DNA from: Tubiluchus corallicola
Taxonomy: Eukaryota; Priapulida; Priapulimorpha; Priapulimorphida; Tubiluchidae
Assembly (NCBI GenBank): GCA_030141605.1
Contig: JAQGDQ010000029.1
Location: forward strand, 799,501 to 863,500
Reading direction: 5' to 3'
DNA length: 64,000 nt
Shown: one piece after another, positions 23,421 through 63,918 of the stretch
How the letters are laid out: each line of letters starts with the position of its first letter
Position numbering within the stretch: position 1 is the first letter of the stretch
Translations under genes and position numbers: made by a program
Notes under the pieces: generated by a model
What the model was told of the DNA's origin: nothing
Database searches by the model: none
What the model saw: the letters and a program-made list of their open reading frames with translations, nothing else

Positions 23421-25260
23421 CCATATCTAAAGAGCTTGCTGACATGGATGTGTCTTATAATGGATTGTGGGCTGTGTCTTATAATCAGAAGACATAGGTT
23501 GAAATATGCTGCAATTGTGCTGTATCATGCTTGTGTTGGTGGGAAGCACCGTTTGGAACCTTGGCGAGTGTTTTTGCATTATGTTGACTACTCCAGGGTA
23601 TACCTGAGACCTTGTAGTGCTCACAATTTTTCAATGTTACAGTAGTGGTAGCTTTAGGCTGAATCATTCCCAAATTGCTTTCAGGCATAACTGTACCAGA
23701 ACTGGCTAACTCAATGTCAGAGTTATGAACATACCCTTGGATGGTATTGATGGATTAGTTTGAGATTTTATCTCTTGAATGTTGTCATCACTAGCCTGTT
23801 GATGAAGACCAGTAGATACTGACTGTACCATCATGTTGCACATTCTGCAGCAGCTCTGAAATCATCTCAGTCGTACCTTGTTGTTTGTTTTCTCTATGCT
23901 TCCATTTTGAATTTGCAAGCCAGTTATAGGCTACATGTAGACTGTTTACCATGGTGTATAATCAAAATTTTTAGAAAATATATGTTGCAACAAAATTACG
24001 AGTTACTTTTCCAACACGGGAAGTCTTCTCCAGAGCATTATGCACGCTAAAACCTAGATACTACAGTCAACATCCTATGCCATAGATTGTGTTATATAGC
24101 TAATTATTACACATTTTGGCCACCACCTTCAAATTTTAAACAAGGTGTTGTCATAAGTGTTTTTTGCATCAAATATGGATTACTTGATCTTGAAAGTCTA
24201 CATTTAGATGCCAAAATCATTATCTTATCTGTTCTAACAGTTAACGATTATCTTTCAAATGGTGGCCATGTTGGAGGATTTTCGATTGGCCCCACATCCA
24301 AAATCAACCGTCTTGGTGGTTCTTTTAGACAAAATAAGCAATTTTTCACCATTCTGTTCAACCTCGTGAATAGTTGTGAACTTGGTGGACATTTTATTTT
24401 TTGTTTATTAGACTTGTCTTTTTTGCGTCTTTATTTGTTGTTTATTGTTTGTTTTTTATTGTAAATCTTTAAATAAAACCGCTAATTAATATAATTGCAT
24501 GATCAGCAATAATTTGTTTTGTGTGGTAATCATTTTGAAAATAGCGGCTATTTTTGAAATAAAAGTAACAGAAATTACGGTCGCTTAGGTTCAACTACCC
24601 TGGCATAGATGTCATAATCACTTCTTAATGTTAAATTTCTCTTGATTTTTGTTGTTTCTACAAAAACTTTTTGCATTTTTGACCTTTTCCATTAATTTTT
24701 CAAGCTGGCAACAGTTTTTTCAGCTTCAGCATAGTCAAATTGATAAGACTAGCTTTATGTTGTCCGCTTTCGAAAAAATGCCCCAACTTTTCAGGATTTT
24801 CTTTTAGTTTGTTATTGCTGTTCTGATGTAATTAACTTGAAACTGGTGAATAGATGTCTCCACACCGGTGGTTTATTATACCGCACTCTGGGGAGTTTCA
24901 AAGGAAGCTGTCAATAAATAATACGTAGAGCGGTTGTTCACGTCTGAGGATTGAATACAATCATATTGCGTTTTGCACTTGCTGGAATTAGGCAATGTTT
25001 TGTGTTATATCATTTTCAACTTTTTGTTACCAGAAAATTTTGTTGCTCTGTTTGTATTACTAGATGTTTTGTGGCTTTGGCCTTCCTTTCGGTTGTTTCT
25101 TTCCTGTGAAAGGGACTTTTTAATGGGTTATCGGTTGAACAAGATATCTTCACTTGGACCGACCAAATTAGCTGACCTTAGCCAAATTGAATCGCAGTAA
25201 TAATATTATATTTTGCTGCCTAGAAAAGAAAAGGAACAAATTATATGCAGATGGTGGCTG
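23421..25260. other. Non-coding intergenic stretch
   Basis: AT-rich. A 125-codon plus-strand ORF (24087-24464) is hydrophobic and T-rich with no recognisable domain; I treat it as chance. Sequence from 23427 to 23950 may be the 5' part of the same LINE, but no motif proves it. Confidence 0.4.
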
Positions 25261-25264
25261 TGTT

Positions 25265-25546
25265 ATGTGTGTGGTGTTATAGCTTAAAAATAAAATAAAC
25301 AAATGAAATTCTGTGCGACAAAATCACTGAGATTCTGAGTTCGAATCCCATTCATGTTGTGGCTCTTTCGCGCCATGTTGAATCAGGCCTCTCTGGCCTC
25401 CTTCCAAGGTCGACTCACCCTTAAATTAGCACTCAGCAATGTATTGGGGAATGAACAGTAGCCGAGCGTGAGGCAGACACCTGTGCTTGTGTGCCGAGGC
25501 TACAATAATAGATGCCGTCTAGCGTTTTTTCTTCTTCTTCTTCTGC
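25265..25546 (+). mobile_element. tRNA-like SINE candidate with (CTT)n tail
   Basis: GAGTTCGAATCCC at 25337-25349 is a near-consensus Pol III B box, preceded by an anticodon-arm-like CACTGAGATTCTGA. It is followed by a body of about 180 bp that is clearly richer in G+C than the surroundings and ends in GCGTTTTTTCTTCTTCTTCT. The A box is not convincing, so the tRNA head is either worn or atypical. No flanking duplication was identified. Confidence 0.5.
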
Positions 25547-25981
25547 CACAAAAAACACAAAGGAACTACAAAAACATTAGCAGCAGCACTATAGCCGTGC
25601 CGACAATTACAACAACAGCACAACCACTCACTTTCCCACTGCAATAATCTGGTTTATAGTTGATTGATTTTAAATGTTGCGGCACCCAGCTTTGTCTGAT
25701 CAACTTCGTCTGATTAGATAAGCGCCATTAAACGTTTTATGCAGTGACCGAGTGTTTATTGCAGCATTAAAACTCTTGAATGTAGTTATCCTGTAGTATG
25801 AAGATTAAACTTAGTGGGTGGTTGTAGTTTTTCAGAATAGCAAAATAGTGCAGTGCTTCAAATGAACACTTAAGATGAGCAAACAACTATGTCCTGAAAA
25901 ATTGCACACTATTGAACACTGACCTCCTCCCCCCCATGCATCTGTCACACAATTTCTAGCTGGTTTATCTTCTGTCCCTTT

Positions 25982-25983
<2 letters not shown>

Positions 25984-26035
<52 letters not shown>

Positions 26036-26260
26036 TTTCTCCCTCTCTCCACCCTCTCTCTCCCTCCCTCTTTTCTTCTCTCTCTCACTCACTCACTCAC
26101 TCTCTCTCACTCACTTTCTCTCTCTCTCTCTCTCTCTCGCTTGTGTCTCACACTTCTTTCTTGCTCTTCCTCCCTCTTTTCTTCTATCTCTCACCCTCTC
26201 TTTTTCTCCTTCTCATTCTCTTTTCCCCCTATGTTCCTGTCTCTTGCCTCTCTCTGCTAT
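25984..26260. repeat. (CT)n microsatellite and pyrimidine-rich tract
   Basis: An uninterrupted (CT)n run from about 25984 to 26031 leads into a longer C/T-only-like region with CACT and CCCT interruptions. It lies about 400-650 bp upstream of the WDR31 start codon. Long open frames over it on both strands are low-complexity artefacts. Confidence 0.9.
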
Positions 26261-26639
26261 TCTACTTCGCTACTTTTTATAGATTAGTTTCCTTTTATTT
26301 TTTCCATTTCATCCTTCTACTTAAGTTTCTTCCATTTCCTATTAAACTTACATTACCATCTTGCAAAGACAAAAGATAAATAACCTTTCACTAAAAATTA
26401 TTGTTTCCACTTCCTGATGCTTTACGGTAGATAATTTATGATTGAAAGCATTTGTAGCTTGAATCATTGTAACTATAATACTGTTGAAATTGTAAATACA
26501 TATCACACTTCTTGCTTGTGTTCGCTATTACACTTATTTCAGTATCCCAAATAATTTAAATTTGCTTCATATGCATCTAGGAATGCCTTGTGACTGTGAT
26601 CCAGAAACTAATACCAGTTAACGACATTACATCTTTACA

Positions 26640-54919
<28,280 letters not shown>

Positions 54920-57900
54920 TGAGTACATTTTGCAAGTCTTACAAGACAAGGAAAAGACTTCAGCAGCTTTCGTGCAATGCCAAGAGTATTCCTAAATTTA
55001 TTGAGTACAGCCTGAGTACTGCTCAGTTTTAAGCAGTAGTTGCTTATAGTTGGAAATTATTGTACAGTTATCAGTTTCTGGTAAGCAGCACATTGCCATG
55101 TTCTTTATACTATGACACTGAAAATAAGCAGTTTAAAATTACAATCCCTTGCAGTGGTTTATAGTTTTCAACTATAGATGGTGTCATTGTTGTCACAGTC
55201 TTTGTCAGGGCCAAGCATTATGATACTTACTCATAAGATGTGTCGACAAATCTGCATTGTTAAGTTACGCCAACCAAATAATCGTAAATTTGAGGTATAA
55301 GATATGTATTATGTAGTAATTTTGTTAAAAACAAACCTTGTATTTGCAGCCAGTATTACAGAAACAATAATATCATTGTAAGCAGACATTTTTAGCATTT
55401 TTATGGAGTTTCACTTTTGCTGATATTTTTGGACTATATAGTTATTTAAAGGATTTTGAAGTGTACATATGTTATAAGGTTAAATACCCAAATACTATCA
55501 ATGTATAAAAATGTTAGCGTAAAACAGAAACAGGAAACCAAAACATTTTTAATGAGTATTTATTTTGCTGTATATAAAGTGATATATTTTATCATAAATT
55601 TGAATGTTATGAATTTTAGCAACATCATTTCTCAAATTTCAGTAATCGTTTTCACTTTCATAGTAATGATACTAACTTATATGTGTGCTTGCAAACCAAA
55701 ACCGTCCATAAGTCGGCATACTTAAAACTACGTTATGATGATTCAAAGTAGAATGCACCAAAAATTTGGTCGGATGTCAATTTTTTGTTTTTTATAATCA
55801 AATGTATTAGACTTTTACATTCTAGCATCAAATTATGAAGAAAATGTTCAAAAAATACTAAAAATCTAATTTTATTACCCTGTTCTCACTTTTCAGGCTA
55901 GAAACTAGTACTACTATTGTGAAAAACTTGTATTTTCAAACTAGTACTTTATGGAAGCAATCATTTTGCTTCAGTTTTTTTCTGTTGGCAAGTCCAGATC
56001 TTCATCAGAAAGAGCCTTCTACTGGATTTAAACATATCATCAATGTGTTCTTGCAAAGTGCATAGCAACCAACATCTGTGCGGTTGCTAAGTGTTTTGTA
56101 GAAGTGCGACAAAAAACAATGACTAATTTTAACGATGAGCTTGGCATCAAAATGATCCTCATGAAATGGAATTTCAGAATTTGTGAACAACTAGAACAAC
56201 TTAATTGCTGACTAATGGACGATTTTGATGTGCAAGTACACATATTGTAGTTCTAAAATATTTCATGAGTGCATTACTTTTAGCACCCACAAAATAAATT
56301 TTGGCTTATAACATGTGTCCTGTAAACTTCAGTTGCTGTTTAGAATAGAGCTCAGAATAACATTTTGAGGATTGATTATTTTGGCTTATTTGATTGTTTC
56401 TTTATTTGTAATTTTAGTTTTATTTGTGACTTTTCTGTTCCTTCATTGTCTATAATTTCTGAAAAATTTCCCTTTAAGCCCTCCCCCAACATTATTTTTA
56501 CTTGAATATGAGAACTAGAAGAAGGTCAGTATTGATTTTTTTTCAATTTCGTAGCGTATTGCAAAAATAACTGTTTATAACTAAATTGGAATTAAAATGC
56601 TAGTTAAAGCTGGTGTTTCACTCATTGTATAGTAATTTCGTTTTTTTCTGTTTGGACATTATTAAGAATAGAAACTGTTCTATTGGTCTTTGTTTTATTT
56701 ACTAAATTTTATTATCTTTGTAATTATAAGTTGCCCATATGTGTCTCGTAAGGTATGAAATTTGTTGACCATTAGGATACCTGCTCATACACTCTAATAA
56801 TAATTATCATGTTTCCAAAAGTTTTTGTTTCTACCAATCCACTTTTTTCTGTTTAATCTATGGCTTGTCATCAGTAATTGTCAATTTGTTTTTCTTTTTT
56901 ATTTGTAAGTTTGTTTCCAGCTTCTCTCTTATAAACTTATTTATTTATTCAGTCATTTACATGTACAGTATTCATTTTTGCTAGTTATTTACTGTTTTAT
57001 TTATTTATTGTTTGTTTATTCTTTATTTTTTCAGTATACCATTCAACTGACATTTAACGTAGTTTAATTACAAAATTAATATAAGGCTTAGCGGCCTTAG
57101 CCTGTACAGTGTTGACTGGAGATTGACTCATTTATGTGATAAGTGATGGTTACACAGGGCAACAGAGTTTATCCCTCCTCGGGCTTCATTGTCATACAGT
57201 TACTTACATCTCTTTGTAAAGAATGCCATTCATGCAGTATTAAAAGAGGCTTCTAGATTTGCGCCAGTTTCCCCCATATATATTTTTTGCACTATACCAC
57301 TAATGTTAATGCATTAGTGAACGTAATTTGTACAAACATTATTGATAAAATTTTTCTTATTATAAGTTTAGGACCTTCATAATATACATTATATCATATA
57401 TGTACATTCAATATATGCACTCATAAAATTATTTGAATCATATTAGTTTTAGTTCTTACCTTGTTTATTAATAATTTATTGTAGGTCTATTTGTGTGTTC
57501 TACAATGTTCTACAAGTGCATTTGAAAGGAGCCTACATACCAAATAGGCTGCCTGAAATGAAAATGTGGCAAAGGTTTTCCTAACCTAGCAGTTTGTTTA
57601 ATTTGTAACTAGCCTCATGTCATGTAACCAAAGTCTTGAACAGACTTAAAAGTGAAGTGGATGGATCTCAACTTTCTCAAAACTAGTCATTTTTAATTGT
57701 GTCATAATGTATGGTAACATCTGCTTTTGCGTATTATAAATTATGTGCAAGTGAGTAAAGTAAATTTCTTGTTACAACACAAAGTAATGTCTATGAATTT
57801 TTATTAACAGTTATTCATTGTTGGTAGTTGCTTTAATATTATTTTCTTGAGCAATCTTAAATTTTAACAAACTGTGCAACCTCACTTATGCATAAGCTCC

Positions 57901-58993
57901 ACAAAATATAACAGTCTGCACCTGATCTTATTTCTTATTATAGTGGTACAAGAAAAGGGATTTGTAATAACCAGTTTCTCTTGTTTGTACTCATAATATA
58001 AAATTAGACTGTTTTACTTGTCGACCATTAAAAAGTGTCTGTTAAATAGCATTTTGCTAACAGGATACAAAAACATTGAGTAATAGTACAGAAAAACTTA
58101 TTGCTTGAACCATACCCGAATGATCAAAGGCTGTACACGTAAAATGCACATTGCACAGTTAAGTTTTCACACTAAATACTAAACTATGATGAATTCATAT
58201 TCTTAACTGAATGAGCAATACTTTGATGCTATAAATTATTTTGGACTGTGTTACAAGTTCTTTTTGTATTCCCCTAGCACAAGATTATGTCACACACTGT
58301 AAGGGCTACATAACTAGTAAAACAGTTTACTTTTATGTGATAGTCCCACAAAAACTGCAAATGTGATGAAAAAACCATAGTAATTATTACCAACAGATAC
58401 GTTAATGCTACCTGCAGGTATGCATGGATTACCATACTGCTGTAACTGAATTTCAATGGTCTTATCTCCATTCATCATAATTATGAATTGAAACGAACAT
58501 ACAATTATAACAGGCCAATCCAGAACTATTTTACTTACGGGTACGTGGCTGATGCCATTCTGAACATTTATCATACATATCAATGCATGTAAGTTAGGAA
58601 TCCAACCTTGTAACACGAAAAATGCTGTTGTAGAGAGATGGTTTCCAGCTCTTCTGGTTTACCTCAAATAGACAAAAGAAAACAGTACAAAATTAACAGC
58701 TAGGCGAACAGTGATATTCCAGGTACCAGCAATTAAACTATCCTCATCAATGTGTACATTTTACAAAATAAATCAATAAAAGGATTTCTTTAGCAAAATG
58801 CAACTGTTAAAAAAATCCCTAACAATTACTGTATTTTCTCAAAACAGGCTGGGCATGTAAAGTACGATTCTTGCACAATCCTATCTACAATCAAATCTAT
58901 AGCAAAATAGTTCATAATTCTGCAGTGTCAAATGAAATGACACACTTCTAAAGTTTCTGTACATTTTATTGAGCCTTGAGCTCAATATTAGGG
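54920..58993. other. Intergenic stretch between WDR31 and the ankyrin gene
   Basis: Very AT-rich. It should contain the WDR31 3' UTR; an AATAAA is present at about 56293 but the real polyadenylation site cannot be fixed. A minus-strand open frame at 58314-58616 reads partly coding-like (NGDKTIEIQLQQYGNPCIPA followed by GT), but no gene could be built from it. Confidence 0.4.
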
Positions 58994-59416
58994 GGTGAGC
59001 ACTCTCTACCAGAAAGCGCATTCGAATCGCATCAAATTTAAGTGTTTCAAACGTTGTTCAAATGATGTTTCAAACGTTTTAATGATAAAGAACAATGGTT
59101 GAAGTACTTTTACCATTAGATTACCATAGATCGACAGGATGAAGCCTAGAAATAGGCTTTTTGCCCATAGTTGTCTCTCTGTTAAACCTCTGTTTTAAAT
59201 GTTTTATCACACGTTTTCTCTCTCGCATTTCACATTCATGTTATCTCTCATGTGGAAGTGGGGCAGTTGTCGTAGTATGATGAGGAAAGCAAGGTCAATG
59301 GTGAAAAATGATGCCGAGCAAAAAGGGGATGCTGAGTTATTCGAATCTATGATTTTAGGCTCGAATCGAATTTAAACCAAAAAAACTCGTTCGAACTCGA
59401 ACGTTCAATGCTCACC
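58994..59416. mobile_element. Possible short-TIR element just upstream of the ankyrin gene
   Basis: GGTGAGCA (58994-59001) and TGCTCACC (59409-59416) are perfect 8-bp inverted ends. Both sides have ATTCGAATCG / CGAATCGAATT words inside, again inverted. There is no target duplication and no coding sequence. Medium-low confidence because the arms are short. Confidence 0.35.
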
Positions 59417-59575
59417 TTACTCAATTGATAATATACACTTGGTGTCTGACTCTCTACATTAAGAAGCACTTCGTAAAATAAAGTCCTTTGACATTTTCAA
59501 CTTTGTCTTTCTTGTGACTTTTCAGCTGCACTGCTTTTTAGTTTTAATGTTTTCGGGAACACGTGAAACCGTGAA

Positions 59576-62500
59576 ATGTTGGAAATGTTTAAAATGGAGT
59601 TAATTAGATTAGAGTCAGACGAGAAAAGGTTACTTCTTGCTAAAAAATTGGTAGAAAGTTCTATGACTGGCAATATGGACATGGTGAAGCGCTTATTAGA
59701 ACAAGGTGCATCAGTAAATGCAGAAGAGTACAATAAATCATTGTTTTATATGTCCAAAAATTACATGACACCACTACAGTACGCAGCTCGAGACGGCTAT
59801 TCAGATATTGTAAAACTACTTATTGAAAACGAAGGTAAATTTATTATTTTCAAGTCAATTCAATTTATTGCTCAAATACATAATTATAATGTACATTGGC
59901 AAAACACAATACAGCACATGCATGTCAAATAGCGCATATATATATAAAGTTAATTCATAAAAGCTATTATGCATTTTGTTGGGTGCTGTTTTGAAGCTTT
60001 TGTTTGTACTCATGTTTGTGTTAAATTCGTGCATAGTGGATATTTATTGGCAAATTTACCAGCTTGATGTGAATTTGACAGCTCACAGAGTCTTCCATAT
60101 CGATTTATTAAAAAACAATCTAGTAGAAGTGCAGCAAACAGTTAAAACACAGTTCCAATAGGCTATTTCAAGAGTCTGAAACATGGTATTTTCATTATAG
60201 CAGATGTTGCACTGTACTCAAATTCTTATTTAGTTGGGGAACAATTTAGATATTTATCTAATGCAGTATTCTAGTTGAATTGCATCCTATATATATGTTG
60301 ATAATAAAGTAGCTTAATTTAAAGATATATATATAGGGTAATTACAATTTTTAGAAGAGCACAAAATAGAATTTGGGTAGTGATAATAATGATAATATTA
60401 TAATAATTTAAATGCAAACCTAATTATAATACTTAATTAACTTTACCATTGCAGCTTAGTAACATTGGCAATATTTACAGTCTGCTTCACATGATAAATT
60501 ATGATATCTTTCCTGTATTTGCTGTATCGAGCCCAGAGTCTTGCATGCGGGGGTAGAATTGGCCACAAAACTGCCACTCATGCTATTCAAAGTTGTGGTG
60601 CTGAAGTTACAGTTTAACATAGGAATTATATCAGTTAGATTTATTTTCATCACATATTTCAGCACATTGTGGCATCTTAGGGATTTGAAGCTCCAAAAGA
60701 ACTCAAGAACTGTGGCATAACCTAGGAATTATTTTTTTCCGTAATCTGCAATGTAACCTGCAACATTGCAATCAACTTCCAAATCTGAAACAGTGCCCTT
60801 TGATGCACTAGTCCAATGGGGCAAAACTTCATTTTTAATTAACGTCACTTCTTTTCTATGAATTTTTTTATTCAGACTTTCCAAAGATTTATTGAGACTG
60901 GTTAAACTTGGCTGCAAACTGGCCAAAGATTTTTCTAGAGCATAAGTTTGACCAATAATCTTCATTTTGCCAATGGCCTGTTGCATGGCAGGAATAGAGA
61001 ATAATTTTTTCACCTCATGTACATGACTTCATGTACTTTGTACAAAGTACAAAGTAGTGCAGCATCAAAAAGAGACAGGACCAAGAGCTCAGTAATCTAG
61101 TAAAATTATACTGGTTTTAATTTTGTTATTTTGTAGCATGTCTTGATGCCAAGGACAGATTTGATGTCACGGCTGTGCATATGGCAGCTGCCGAAGGCCG
61201 AAGTGAATGCTTGGTACTGCTTTTAGACGCAGGAGCAGGCTGCAATGGAGCAACAAAATACTCAAAGCATGGCTGCTACACTGGTAATGTTTATTATTTT
61301 GCAAAATAAGATAATGCTGCTAAAATTCATTCAAGGTTTTATTAGTTGAGCTGCCAGAGTTCCAAATTTATTTTCAAGCAGTGTACACATCTAGTAATAT
61401 TTAGACCTGCAGAGCTGATTAAACTTAGCAGCTGGCATCATATGTCCATTGATGTTGATGTACTGTATTTAAAACTAAGTACTATGAAAGGTACATGCGT
61501 GCATGAGTATGTGCAATTATTTTGTCCATGATCACTCCACGTAGTCAATTTCAAAACTCTAAATAGAATTATGTTTCAGCCTAATCATGCACTATACAAT
61601 GCATACTGTCTAAGTCTATCTCACTACCTCTGTATCAAAGATGATCTAAGCTCATTTTTTAGTTGAAGTGCATTTTTTCCTTCGTTTATGAAAAATCCTA
61701 AAAATAAAACTTACTCTATTGTCTTTTTTTTAATTTTTGGATCAACAAGTGTATTTGTTTCAAATGACCTACCATTAAAATGGCTGCGCCTAACGGTCAT
61801 CGCGTGAGTTTAAGTTTACACATTTTATATAGCGTTACGGCCGATGCAAGCCATGCATACGAAAAGGTAGCATGTATCTGGTATAAAATTTCAAGACAAA
61901 TTTTTTTAAGCTTTATGCAAGTGGAGGGTTTTCTTGTGCTTTAAACCTCTCACAGAGGAGCATGATATAATGAAAGTGTTAGTTAGTGACTAAATTTGAA
62001 TATTTATCATGCTTTTTTAGATAAATTGAGACCAAATTGTGTGACCAATCTGTAAATATTTAATATTGAAAAACTAATGCAAATTTATAGTATGATTAAT
62101 TGCCAAGAGCAGCTGTGATTTTCGAATTAGATTTTGATTTTAAAATATTTTTCTTACTGGTTAATTATACTGCTTTTTAACAAATTTCTAGTTCTTGTAG
62201 AACTTTTTTTTAGTAGAAAATGCCATTTTACCAATCAGGAATGATGTTTTTTAGCTACACCACACCCAGGAGGCACCACCCCACTTCATTTAGCAGCAAG
62301 ACACAACCACGTCGACTGTGTACGAGAGCTCATACAAAATGGTGCCGATTACAATGCAGTAAACGAGTATGGTCAAACGAGCTTGTACATTGCAGCAAAA
62401 AATGGATTTTCGGAGTGTGTGCTGACACATCTTCATAATGCAATTGGCAGAGATATTCTATCGCTTCCTGTTATTTCAGGTCAGACGAACAATTTCTTGA

Positions 62501-63918
62501 TTTCTTCAAAACTAACTTGAAATCAGGAATAACTCTTAGTAAGAACAAGCATGTTGCAACCTTATGTTTTTCCACCAAATAGTCATAGAGTTTGAAGAAG
62601 TAATCAACTACTATCTATTTTAGTAAATTTGATTCAGAAGAGAAAATAAAGCTCGCTCTTGTTCTTCTGAGCAAGATCATTCAACTTGCCATTTTTCACT
62701 TTTTAGTAGTTTTTAATGAGTTTTTGATTACAACTGCGCTTTTGAATTTTCTCTTTCTAAAACTATGAAGTTATTCATAGCTGAAGTCGCTAATTTTTTA
62801 TGTGGGATCTAGAAACATATACACTCATATCTCGGTTTGCCGGACAAAAGCGGGGAGACGTCGGTCCAACTTTGCCGATTGTCTGTATTTTCCGACACTG
62901 CACTAATATAGTACGCGCCATGTATTAGACTGATGGTAATGTAGAATTAATCGCCTAATTGTCTCAAAAATGTCTAGTACGGGCCGCTCCTATGCAAAAG
63001 TATATAAAAACTATCGGCAATTGACTCAAATAACTCTGCATAATTGATTCTATATTTTTTGACTTGGAGATATACACGTGGTTACTCTGATATACGTGAT
63101 GTAAATAAAGTGACGGCCCGCTATCTAGTGAGCAGCTTGCAAAATAATGGACTGTGTCCGTAGCATGCGGGACTTAATGTCAGAATTTTCCAATATCCGT
63201 AAAGGCGAGGTCCGGTAAACCGAGATAGGAGTGTACGTATTCATTGTGTGAGTGTTTTTTTTCTATTTTTTTGTGGAGATATTTTGGTTTGCAGTTTATT
63301 GCCGTGAAGACGAGATAATTGATGGGGATCTTAATGAGTAAAATGTCATTAAAGGTTAAGTTTGAAAGCCTAAAATTCTGAATGTTTTCACAGTTTCAAA
63401 TTCGGCATACAGGTTTTAGAAAAAGACTAGGTGAACGGATATAGGCCCCAATGTTAGGAATCCAGAACTGACTCCAGCCATGGCCATATTTTTACAACTA
63501 GAACTTGAATTTACAAATTAAAAATTCATAAAATATACTTTCTGTTAATTGTCTACTTGCCTATCATTAATATCATTAATATCAATATTCTTAAAGGTTC
63601 TTTAAGTTATAAGTATGTCTTATTGTTGCCTTAGTTTATTAAGTATATTTGAGTTTGCATCTGATAAAGGTGAAGTAAAAGCATAGTTCTTTTGTTTTAA
63701 ATTAGGTGACACACCTCTTCATGAATGCATCAGTCACGGATTGTTTGACTGTGTGAAACTGCTGCTAAAACATGGCTCTGACGTAAATCATAGGAATTCC
63801 AATGGTTTCTCGCCGCTTCACTACGCGGTCTTTAACAACAAGACTTACTCTTTAGACATTCTTCGAGCACTGTTGATGTATGGTTATAACGTAGATGTCA
63901 ACCTTCGAGACTTGACAG
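59576..63918 (+). CDS. Ankyrin-repeat protein, first four exons, continues past the window
   Basis: Exons 59576-59834, 61137-61283, 62255-62479 and 63706-63918 join in frame; all three internal introns and the last donor are phase 1. The 281 codons read so far contain about seven ankyrin repeats: NMDMVKRLLEQGASVNA, TPLQYAARDGYSDIVKLLIEN, TAVHMAAAEGRSECLVLLLDAGA, TPLHLAARHNHVDCVRELIQNGA, TSLYIAAKNGFSECV, TPLHECISHGLFDCVKLLLKHGSDVN, SPLHYAVFNN...ILRALLMYGYNVDVN. Ankyrin repeats bind protein partners. The ATG at 59576 is the first after an in-frame TGA at 59564-59566; no signal peptide is seen. The C-terminal domain that would name the family (for example SOCS box, BTB, SAM or kinase) lies outside, so I give no symbol. 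Confidence 0.92.
60456..61013 (-). pseudogene. Antisense ORF relic inside ankyrin intron 1, possibly transposase-derived
   Basis: Two open stretches in one frame, separated by a single TAA near 60729. The first has a leucine-rich coiled coil (LASLQPSLTSLNKSLESLNK) then VLPHWTSASKGTVSDLEVD and VAGYIADYGKK. The second has VLEFFWSFKSLRCHNVLKYV and MKINLTDIIPML. VLKYV...L.DI.P vaguely recalls the C-terminal region of hAT transposases, and AGYI vaguely recalls P-element/THAP-type proteins; neither is firm. Too ordered to be random, but no function is assigned. Confidence 0.35.
61032..61051. repeat. Perfect 20-bp palindrome
   Basis: TGTACTTTGTACAAAGTACA equals its own reverse complement. It lies about 20 bp right of the first ATG of the antisense relic in ankyrin intron 1 and could be its former end or a chance palindrome. 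Confidence 0.8.
62822..63233. mobile_element. Tc1/mariner-type MITE, 412 bp, TA target duplication
   Basis: 24-bp ends, CACTCATATCTCGGTTTGCC... at 62822-62845 and the complement of 63210-63233, agree at 22 positions. TA dinucleotides flank both sides (62820-62821, 63234-63235). The CTCGGTTT...CCGGA style recalls pogo/Tigger ends. The interior has no ORF of note. It sits in ankyrin intron 3. High end similarity suggests a fairly young insertion. Confidence 0.85.

Noticed and set aside
24087-24464. 125-codon plus-strand ORF
   Set aside because: T-rich hydrophobic composition without motifs or splice context; likely chance.
25832-26379. Long open frames on both strands rich in Leu-Ser or Arg-Glu
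   Set aside because: Translation of the CT-rich microsatellite.
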